The position numbers and the translations under genes are program-made. The notes beneath the pieces were generated by a model, which saw only the letters and a list, made by a program, of their open reading frames with translations, was not told the DNA's origin and did not search any database. From Ophioderma brevispina (taxonomy: Eukaryota; Echinodermata; Ophiuroidea; Amphilepidida; Ophiodermatidae), in NCBI GenBank assembly GCA_023653785.1, contig JAMKCH010019911.1, positions 62,001 to 126,000 of the forward strand: DNA of 64,000 nt, given 5' to 3'. Positions 55,968 through 64,000 of this stretch are shown here, piece by piece. Every line of letters begins with the position of its first letter. Within the stretch, counting starts at the first letter, position 1.

Positions 55968-57486
55968 CCCCTCCTATGATTTTACTCAGGCGCCGCCCCG
56001 AGTCAGTGCTGCAATTTCAGACTCTTTGGTGAATAGACGCTTCTCATTGCAAGTGGACCTGACCTGGGATGTAATTCAAAGTGATAAGCAAGGTTCATTT
56101 GGTCAACATAACATGCTGTGTTGAATAAACCTATCCTTCAGCTTACTTTATTACTCCAAAGGGCATAATATTATGCCCTACACAAACTTAATGCTACAAA
56201 GACCTTTGATGGAACATAATGCAGGCTAAGCCTAAACTTGCTTTGCCCTCACACCTTAACTTTTATTGGTCCCATTGTGGTGTTATGACCCTGGGTGGTG
56301 ACCCTGCCTTAACGGTCATTCCCTGGCAGTGACTTTTCGACCTTGGTGAACAGAAACCCCAGCGTTAAATACGGTGACGTCAAAATAGCTAGCTTCCCCA
56401 CACCACTTGTAAGAAAAATCGGCTAGCCAAGGTCAAGTCACAAAACCATTACTATTATCTTTCATAAATTGGGTGTTTAAATGGGTGTTTTGGCCCCAGG
56501 TAAAACCCTGAAAACACCTACTCTATGGCCACAAACAACATTTCCCACAGTGTAGTTAAAACTGATATGGTGATCTGTCGAGACCATACCTGGTAGCCAT
56601 GAAGCTACTTGCAGGGCATAAGCGTGGACAGACCCAAACCCTACAAAAAGGAGGGGGCACATTCTTGGTTACTTAGGATAATTTACATTCTCCGGTAAAC
56701 CCATGTTCAAAATCATTTGAAGTTTATCCCAAGAATCTGAAGGGGATGAATACAAGGCATACATATATGTGTATAGCAGTAAGTAATGATGTCAAAAATC
56801 TCTCAAAATCACAAATAATATGGAATTGATGAAATAAAAAGTTCTATCAGCATCACAAAGTACTTACAAACATGCAGTATAATTATGCAATGTTATTTGT
56901 GATGCAAACAATAAATAGGGGCAATTTTCAGGAGCCATGCATGCTCTGTGTGGTTACACTGGCATTTATACCAGTTTAAGAAAAATGTTACTAGTAAACC
57001 AAAGACATAATATAAAATTAATTTCAGATGAGCAATATATCTTACCTCCTTAACGACCTAAATAGGTCAAGGTTTTATAACTTGGTTAAATGCTAATTCA
57101 CATTAAGATAATGCATGACCTTTTTGGTTATTCCTGGGAATAGTTTTAAAGAGAGTTTGCTTCCTTGACTGATTTTACTATTTTTTGCCATTCGTTGTTG
57201 CCATTCTTCCTGCAGTTTGGTTTATAAATAAACATAATTGCTTCATGAAAGCCACAAACCTTCTAGTGGAAGTAAATGTGGACCTGTTCATAGCATGTGA
57301 AAATGTGGACTGTGACGTTTCTAGTTCTGTTTTACCAAATGTGAACATGAAATTTAACCCTTTGCGGAATTTTCATGTTGGGGGTGATATTCGTCTTATG
57401 TGCAGTCCATCAAAATAGTGCTTATACAGTTAAACATGTTACCATCAGATTTGGTGAAAAATAACATGCACCACTAAAACTACCAG
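55968..57486. other. ASXL intron segment
   Basis: Contains a perfect 20-bp palindrome (56160-56179). An exon-like frame at 55990-56124 (acceptor TTTTACTCAG, then APPRVSAAISDSLVNRRFSL and on to a stop) has the wrong phase for the upstream exon and was not called. Confidence 0.4.
56160..56179. repeat. Perfect 20-bp palindrome
   Basis: AGGGCATAATATTATGCCCT is fully self-complementary with no loop. No function is assigned. Confidence 0.7.
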
Positions 57487-57591
57487 CAGCTCAAGGAAAT
57501 GTTCTAGCACCCCCAACCTGGCTCCAACTACCCCATCAGGCATCCCAACCGTTAAGGAGATACTGGCATCACTTCCTGGCTTCCGAGAACG
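57487..57591 (+). CDS. ASXL: Candidate ASXL linker exon
   Basis: A weak acceptor (AAACTACCAG, with a second CAG three bases on) and a strong donor (GGTGAGTTT). The most protein-like frame reads SSRKCSSTPNLAPTTPSG, then IPTVKEILASLPGFRER, ending in phase 2. A second frame is also open throughout and would fit the phase-1 upstream exon, but reads less plausibly. I do not recall this motif from vertebrate ASXL. It falls where the family has a variable serine-rich linker. Phase does not match directly on either side in the preferred frame, so an extra small exon or a sequence error is implied. Confidence 0.5.
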
Positions 57592-57921
57592 GTGAGTTTC
57601 ATATATGGGGGTCTTTTTTGCGTAGACTTTTAAAAAGTTAGAATACAGATGTGTTTTGCTATTGTCCTACCTTTAGCTTCTGCCCTTACTATGGGTAATA
57701 AAAGTATTTGCTACCATAACGTTTTGTTACTCCTCTAACTTGGTTCTTTATTCAGTGGATGATATAAGACATTCTTTGTTTTACTATTGTGCCCATGGAA
57801 GACATAAATACTGAATAAAGTGTTAAAATTAGCTATTACAATATACAAACAATATACAATTACAGATACAAATGGAAAAATGTAAGAAATTCATTGATGT
57901 TTAAAAATCATCCACACACAG

Positions 57922-58029
57922 GCATGCATCATTTTTGCTGACTTCCAACACAATGCCCCCTCCCCTTCATCTGCTACCAACAGCGGCTCAGAAGACCTGA
58001 CGGGAACCTCTCATAGCAATAACACATAA
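57922..58029 (+). CDS. Weak candidate exon next to the Harbinger insertion
   Basis: An acceptor-like TCATCCACACACAG precedes it. One frame reads FADFQHNAPSPSSATNSGSE, then DLTGTSHSNNT and a stop, with serine-rich linker composition. The phase-compatible frame differs, so a one-base error in the T run would be needed. No donor follows before the transposon at 58066. It could be a disrupted or terminal exon, or chance. Confidence 0.25.
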   Translation, partial: ACIIFADFQHNAPSPSSATNSGSEDLTGTSHSNNT

Positions 58030-58065
58030 TCATACTTCAGCACAACAGAGATTCCTTGTAGATTA

Positions 58066-61000
58066 GGCCATTCACAATTAATTCTGAGTTTCCTGTTTAC
58101 CGCCCGCGTTCGAAATCGTCACCGCGTAAAATATTTAATTATTTGCCAGACTTTAATTATTTCACATTTTCCCATAAAAATGTAATTTTTTCACCAAATT
58201 CTTGCCGATTTTCGAACTTGAATTTTTGTATTCTTCATTCCCTGATCTGTCAGATCGGTTTAAAAAAACAGTAGTGTCTGTCAGGGTTCGCGCTAAGTTG
58301 CGTTTTTGCGCGCAGCGCGCAATTTATTTATGAAATCGCACAAAAATTAAAATTTTAAGTAAAGATTGATCGACTTTTCTCTTTTTTAGTTGTACGAACT
58401 CGAACTGCGAACGTGTAAATCTTACGGACGTTTGGCCTTATGTTGCTTATGAAGACACATTGCAAGATTCAAGTTGTTTCTGTGATACTTCAACCATAAG
58501 TTCACACGTATTTATCATACACACTTTGCCTCCATTCCAAGTTCCCTCATATAAGCCGTAATTATGGATTATCTTACCATTAAGCCTGGGGATTTTAATA
58601 TTATTATTTAGGATGATGCAAAAAATATGGCATTTTACATATCATGCCGCGAGTGTTGGGAAACTGTCGGAATATACATACACTACAGTGAAGGCACAAG
58701 TACCACTCTCTTTCAGATTGACTCACATATAAAAATCTTGACAACTCAAAAGTTTGATCAGCAATGGAATCGCACATCTTTCATGCTTGATTATTTTTAA
58801 TTTATTGGTCACCAATCACTAATATAATCTTGGAATAAATCTTGGCAGCAGACTCCGTCTTGAATATTTACATTTACTATATCAATGATAAACATGATAT
58901 AGACAATTTCGGAATCCAGATCCACTACGTAACCACTTAGCAATTGCAAATTTAGACAGTGCATAAGCTTAACCTGCGCTGTAAAATTCGGCTTTGACGT
59001 GACCGTCACAAACATCGCTACGAAACACAGTTTGAAAAATTATGAATCAGTACTGATAAACAGGAAAACACATTCACTACTAAACATCTAACGAGTTTTG
59101 GCATTTTGAAAGGTGAAAAGAGAGAATGATTAGGAAGTGGCACGTAAATACTCACAGCGCCATTTTGTCAGTGGATTAGAAATTTTTCCATAGGGTTTGT
59201 AAAGATGCGCAGAAACGATTCTCGGTTTACGACCCCATTACTCGGAGCATCTTGCGACAGCAAGTTAATGTGTTTCAGACTGAGGTCATTACATTAGGCC
59301 GATTGAGTTACTGTAGTTTATGGAAATTTATTGCCGATGATTTTTGTTTTGAATGGCTAACGGGTACGCGGCAGTTTATGAATGGAGAGTCCATCATTTT
59401 ATAATTCACCCGAGGCGCCCTGGGGAACTGTTGGTGTTCCGCTACAAATGTTAGTTTATTTAAGCACATTTTTAAAACACAAATTAAATTTCTTATTGAA
59501 TTTGATAATTCAAATATACATTTTTGATTTCATAAATGGAATGATTTCCGAAAAGGAGATTTTTGCGGTCATTTTGCGATTTTCTGAAATTAATTCGCAC
59601 CGTTTGAACGAAGTAAATCCAAGAGTACATCATACTGGTATGTCAAATGTGCCGCTTCCGGGGTGCTCACCACGTCGCCTCTTTTTCTAAGACATATTTT
59701 TGGAACCACAAATTTCAGAGATTGATTGTTCGTTAACGCAGACCATTGTTATGTCAGTGGAAGTTTCGTATTTCATAACCCGCTTGTCTTGCAGAGAATA
59801 GGTCAACTGACTGTCTGCAACAGATATCTATTCCCGTTTCACTTTCGTTTATAACTTCTTTGACTGATCCAGGGCTTGTTAAATACCATAAATTTAATGA
59901 AATCATTCCATCTTTAAATATAATGCTGTTTTTATTCTGATATTCGTGATCCACGAGTTGAAGAAATTGACCTACGAACAGAAAAAGTGTGAGTGTGAGG
60001 GTGCAAAATTCGACTACCTCCAATGTTTCCCATGCAATATCGTTGGAACCACACAATGTTGTCATGAAACCAGACGCATTTGTTGTTGTTGTCACTTGTA
60101 ATGAACATATTGGTCCATGTTTAATGGCCATAGACTATTAAGCGTTATCTGTGGAAGGAAAATAATTTGACACAGTCCGTGTGACTGAGACTGACTCCAG
60201 TGTCTGTGAGATGCAAATTTGCCTTTGTGGCACTTTTTTTTTTCAAGAATTTGGTGGGGTTCTTTTGCAGGCAGAACCAATTACCCAATGAAAACAATTG
60301 GCTTGCAATTTTTTTCAAATTTTGCTCAAAAGGCACACAAAATTGGGTGCTTGTCGTGAAAATTTGGTACAGATATGGGGTTTGATTTTTTAAAAGTTAT
60401 GTCTGCCTTTTTGGGACACTTTTTCTGAATTTTGGTGAATAGATAGGTGGGTTTTCAGCCGAGACCAATGCACACAATGCCATGGGTGCATTTTGACACT
60501 TTTTGCTCAAAAGGCACCCAATTTGGGTGCTTTTTTAGAAAATTTGGTACAGATGTGGGTTGGAATTTTTGAGGTATAGAGACTTTTTTTCCTGGTGGAG
60601 GTACATGTATGATTTTTTTAGAATGCCCAAAGCTCACCCAGGTAGCAGCTAATTCAGTGTTTCTATAGGGCTATCTGTCTACAACACATGTTGTTGATAC
60701 AGAGCCATGAAGTCGGAGAAACAGCTGGCATATATTTTAAACAGAATGGTCATTGCTTTTTCATGAATAATTATCATTTTTTATTTGTTTTGTTTTATTT
60801 GTGTGTGTGTGTGTGTTTCAATATCTTTTGTTAGGATTGGGTTTTTTTTGGGGGGGTGGTGGATTTCCCCCCAACAAGCTGTGCAATCCCTAGGCTTGGG
60901 CATGTAATTAATTAGTATTTTGATCGCAAGTGCAAGTTCTCATTGTACTTCTGCTTTTGATGGCCAAAAAAAAAAAAAACAGTGTTTCTAGTCTAGATGT

Positions 61001-61564
61001 TTCAAAACATCCTAAAAGGCAAGTAGCCTTGCTAGTCCTACCACCCTTGTTGTTGATATAGGGCCATGGTGACACAGAACATCAGTTTTAATGTGAGATA
61101 AAGTTAACACTCTGGGCTTTAAAATGAATGCTTACTCAAAGGTATTGGACAAGAACAAGTATGGGTTTACCATTAAGAACCAGGTCAAATTTTACTGCCA
61201 AACATCGCCACCCTAAATGGTATCCCAATTCATGACGCATGGCCTTTTTATTATAGTACATGTTCAGAGAACCGATAACATATTTGCCAAAATCAGGCAT
61301 TGAAAAATAGATTATCTATTTAAAAAAATAATTAAATATAGTTTTACTAGCTCTGGCAAAGCCTCCAGCACTGCTAGCAGAGATGAAACAGTGTAATAAA
61401 GTGTTAAACATAGTATTACCTTTAGTTATACAGTCAAAATGCCGAAATATTGTCCATATATTGCAACTGCCAACTTTGCTTCGAAATAATTAATAATTAA
61501 TAATTGTTACCTCGTCGTATTTTCAAACCTTAAACAGGAAACTCGTAATTAATTGTGAAGGGCC
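58066..61564. mobile_element. 3.5-kb PIF/Harbinger-like element in the ASXL intron
   Basis: The ends are 34-bp inverted repeats with three mismatches: GGCC(A/C)TTCACAATTAATT, then GAGTTTCCTGTTTA. They are flanked by TTA on both sides (58063-58065, 61565-61567). A TTA target duplication with GGCC ends fits PIF/Harbinger. I found neither the DDE nuclease nor the Myb-like partner, so it is non-autonomous or decayed. The interior holds direct repeats (60230-60600), a GT run near 60800 and an A run near 60967. Confidence 0.8.
60230..60600 (+). repeat. Two direct copies of a roughly 180-bp motif block
   Basis: TTTGCTCAAAAGGCAC, CAAATTGGGTGCTT-like and GAAAATTTGGTACAGAT followed by TGGG occur at about 60321-60380 and again at about 60500-60560, with related text before each. 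Lies inside the Harbinger-like element. Confidence 0.7.
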
Positions 61565-62757
61565 TTATCAAGAGCTGCGCTAAGTCTAGCGGGCTCAATT
61601 TCTAACGGATAGTTTGAACGATCAAGAAATGGTTCTCGATTGCTATGCGCCAAATTTTTTAAACAGTATTTTCAATATTTATTACTCATCTTGAGAATTT
61701 CTTGAAACCAGCCAGAAAACTACTAGTATCAACTGTAGGGCATTTGTAGCGTATGATGAGCGAATAGGAATTGAGTGCATTGTCCGCTAGCGGCATGATT
61801 AGAACAACGGTGCGTATTGTGAGACTACTTGACTACGTCACAAACCTGGTATTAGCTTTGTGCTGACAATTTTGAATCGTACTTTTGTAATACTTTCGCC
61901 ACATGCTTGGATTCCCAATCTTTAAAGTTTCAGTGAATCTATCCAGCATTTTTACTTATTTGTATGTATAACTGTTTGTTGGGACATTTGGTAAGAACTC
62001 GATAAAAAAACTGCATGAGAATGGACGGTAACCGGAGAAGGTAACTTGAGTCAAGGAAGTTGAGACTGAGTCCTAGGCAAGGATGTATGATTTGTACCAT
62101 CGTGTCTAGGCATATCGGACTTTGATGTTTGTTTTCTTTTGGACTTGAATAAAAAAAAGTCTTGACAATTTCAAATTCAGGTGCAGTACTTAACATTGAT
62201 CGTGTGTACCGTTTGTGATTGTGTACTCTGTGCGTAGGCTAGGTTTGGTGTACACTTGACCTTAAGTTACCTTCACGGTGATAAACTAGAAATGGAGTCA
62301 ATATGCAGTTTTCCAGTTGATAATATGGTTTGCGCACAAAGGACTATGGGGCTGACTTCCGTGCTGCTGTTTCTCCTACTCAATAACCTCCTTTTCATAT
62401 ATTTTACTGACCACCATTTTTATGATCGGCTACTCATTGACTCCCACCAACTTTTTCATATTGCATTGGATTCCTTTTAGGAAATTAAACAGTAACTCCT
62501 AGTCCTAGCTCTAATGGAAACATTTCAAGGATTTAGAATACATTTTCTGCAGATGAAAACAGTTGCAATATTATTTTTAGTGAGTGAATCGGGTAGGGAA
62601 TTTTATTACCCGGAACTCAATGTTATCTGGTGGGACTCAAATTCCCAGGACTCACTGAGACCCCTAGTGCTTTTATCTTTACCCATAAATCCTATGTGGT
62701 CTGGTAACCACAACTTGTATTTTTAAATGCTGTACATGTCTTTTTCTCTGTTGTTAG
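61565..62757. other. ASXL intron segment
   Basis: No exon or repeat recognised. Ends in the acceptor TTTTTCTCTGTTGTTAG. Confidence 0.4.
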
Positions 62758-62871
62758 CCAAGAAGAACCCGTCAGAGCAAGCAAGCAAATCGTTTTGAAA
62801 GCTGTAACATAGATGAGTGGGAAGTTGACATGGAAACTCCTGATTCCATTTTAGCCAACACTAATCTCAAG
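62758..62871 (+). CDS. ASXL: ASXL exon: lead-in to the DEUBAD domain
   Basis: The acceptor is TTTTTCTCTGTTGTTAG and the donor GTGAGTGT. It is 114 nt with phase 0 at both ends. It reads PRRTRQSKQANRFESCNIDE, then WEVDMETPDSILANTNLK. ETPDSILANTNLK is nearly identical to the vertebrate ASXL2/3 sequence just before ALIN, the start of DEUBAD, and the basic residues before it match the KR-rich stretch there. DEUBAD binds and activates BAP1. Its body should be in the next exon, which I do not find before the end of the window. This is the firmest family assignment in the window. Confidence 0.88.
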
Positions 62872-63209
62872 GTGAGTGTGTCCTTAGTTCAGAAATTAAA
62901 TCAAGCTTATTTGATTGAATGACTTGACAGGACATTTCTGGCTTGATATGGTTATTAATCAGTTTAAAATAGGCAGGAGTCAACTCCTTTTTATAACTAA
63001 GAGCTTACATTCTATGCAAATATGTGCATTTTGCAGTGACAAGACTAAAAAAATAGACTATAGTATGATTTACTTTGTCTCATTCATCTCATTGGACTTT
63101 CAGGTTTATTTTCACTGTAGGCTCTGCCCCATCCTTCAAGGAAGTATCTGATGTTGGCATTCTGAGTTTGTTTCAATGATGGGCTTATTCTGAGTGGTTA
63201 TATACAAAT

Positions 63210-63367
63210 ACTACATGGTTAGAGGGAAATAGGGCACACTATTTTCCCGAAGTACTGGCTACGGGCCTATGTCAAACCCCCGAACCTGAAGGGTGAGGGG
63301 TGATAGGCCCATAGCCAGTACCAAGGGAAAATAGTGTGCCCTATTTTCCCGATATAGACCATGTAGT
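63210..63367. mobile_element. 158-bp foldback palindrome (MITE-like)
   Basis: ACTACATGGT, GGGAAATAGGGCACACTATT, TTCCCGAAGTACTGGCTACG and GGCCTA on the left pair with TAGGCCCATAGCCAGTACC, AAGGGAAAATAGTGTGCCCT, ATTTTCCC and ACCATGTAGT on the right. Arms are about 65 bp with a loop of about 30 nt. Each arm itself contains a smaller GGGAAAATAG/CTATTTTCCC palindrome. Confidence 0.8.
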
Positions 63368-63379
63368 ATATTTGTTTTA

Positions 63380-63488
63380 TTACACCTCACTGTGACTCTG
63401 GGGACGAGGTTGTAGGGAAATAGCACGTGTAATAGGAATCAGCCAATGAACTAGCATGATTATGTTCATGAATATTCATGAGGTGTAA
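63380..63488. repeat. 109-bp segment with 10-bp inverted ends
   Basis: TTACACCTCA at 63380-63389 and TGAGGTGTAA at 63479-63488 are perfect inverted repeats, twelve bases beyond the previous palindrome. It is possibly part of the same compound element; a GGGAAATAGCACGTG string inside echoes the neighbour. Confidence 0.6.
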
Positions 63489-64000
63489 CAATGTTTGTTA
63501 CCTACCAATTCAGTTCTCCTTTTATATCCAATTTCTCAAAATTCATTCCTTTGGTAAACATTTATTCACTCCTTGTACCAGTTCCAGTATACCAGCTACT
63601 GAGTCACACGTCTCTTCCTGCCATGAATTCTTCCCCAAATTTATCAGATATGCCGGCAATACTAACTTTATCTGCATTACTCTTTATTTCTGTACTAGGA
63701 TTTCCATTGTTACATGAGCATTGTCAAAGAAAAATAAGTGATGACTGACTTGTGTGCCTACACTCCCCAAATCCAGGCTTTTGTAAAGTTGGAGCAGCAT
63801 CATAGCATGATTAGTTGTCTGTTCCAGCATATGAAGAATCATGCATTTGTCATTTTCCCACCTCATGTATATTTTAAAGGTGCAACAAGAGATTTCAAAT
63901 AACAGGGGTCCCTAAAATGTGAAAATTGTGATTTTTGCACTGGTCTAAAGTTTTCTATTCAAAATATCCCCATCTGAAAGGATTAAGCTGAGAACTGTTT

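Larger units (their letters stand above)
36107..62871 (+). other. ASXL: ASXL gene region (partial)
   Basis: Plus-strand exons with consensus GT-AG sites and family-specific motifs in family order: HARE-HTH (36107), acidic/serine linker (51195), basic segment with PRIILKPLK (53572), candidate linker (57487), and the entry to DEUBAD (62758). The first exon, the second half of HARE-HTH and the DEUBAD body are missing from the window or unrecognised. Known: ASXL proteins are nuclear partners of BAP1 in the PR-DUB complex, which removes ubiquitin from histone H2A Lys119 (vertebrate numbering) and shapes Polycomb-regulated transcription. Confidence 0.8.
62872..64000. other. ASXL intron segment with two small palindromic elements
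   Basis: No DEUBAD exon was recognised. Contains the foldbacks at 63210 and 63380. Confidence 0.45.

Noticed and set aside
55990..56124. Exon-like frame after the third CACAG element
   Set aside because: A good acceptor and plausible residues, but it requires phase 0 while the upstream ASXL exon ends in phase 1, and it runs into a stop without a donor.
59754..60131. 125-codon minus-strand frame inside the Harbinger-like element
   Set aside because: No DDE nuclease or Myb-like pattern was seen, so it is not called as transposase.

Overview
The window reads as nuclear DNA from an invertebrate animal. I infer a marine deuterostome, probably an ambulacrarian such as an echinoderm. The reasons are short exons with GT-AG introns tens of kb long, an ASXL-family chromatin gene, a DIRS-type retroelement, many small inverted-repeat DNA transposons, and recurrent intronic phrases such as AGGTCAAAGGTCA. 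There is no sign of prokaryotic operons, and almost every short open frame is noise or lies inside a repeat. Many repeat copies differ by single-base indels, and at least one exon carries a one-base frameshift, so part of the sequence may be an unpolished long-read consensus.

Layout. 1-1.8 kb: decayed Ty3/Gypsy-type retrotransposon on the minus strand (gag, zinc knuckle, protease, primer-binding edge). 2.4-8.8 kb: satellite block made of three unrelated tandem arrays whose units each carry an internal inverted repeat. One of these is interrupted twice, at the same place in its repeat unit, by a 1.5-kb element with 16-bp terminal inverted repeats. 10.4-11.0 kb: a fourth array of about 120-bp units. 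12.9-20.5 kb: unassigned DNA with several inverted-repeat pairs and hairpins. 20.54-24.38 kb: hAT-like element with perfect 18-bp ends and a perfect 8-bp target duplication. 24.46-25.44 kb: foldback element. 25.77-30.93 kb: nearly full-length but broken DIRS-type element with inverted terminal repeats, internal complementary region, reverse transcriptase/RNase H and tyrosine recombinase remnants. 34.8-35.7 kb: seven tandem copies of a roughly 127-bp unit.

36.1-62.9 kb and beyond: plus-strand exons of an ASXL (Additional sex combs-like) gene. Recognised parts are the first half of the HARE-HTH domain, a possible 3-nt microexon, an acidic/serine exon, a basic exon with a PRIILKPLK motif, a candidate linker exon, and the exon leading into the DEUBAD domain. 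The first coding exon and the DEUBAD body are not in the window, and I could not find the exon for the second half of HARE-HTH. From family knowledge the product is the partner of the BAP1 deubiquitinase in the PR-DUB complex that removes ubiquitin from histone H2A.

The ASXL introns are packed with transposons that can be delimited by eye: a long foldback with nested insertions, three copies of a CACAG-ended family with three different 4-bp target duplications, a TTAA-flanked element starting 12 bp past a splice junction, and a 3.5-kb TTA-flanked Harbinger-like element. There is also an extremely G-rich minisatellite. None of these elements shows an intact transposase, so they appear non-autonomous.
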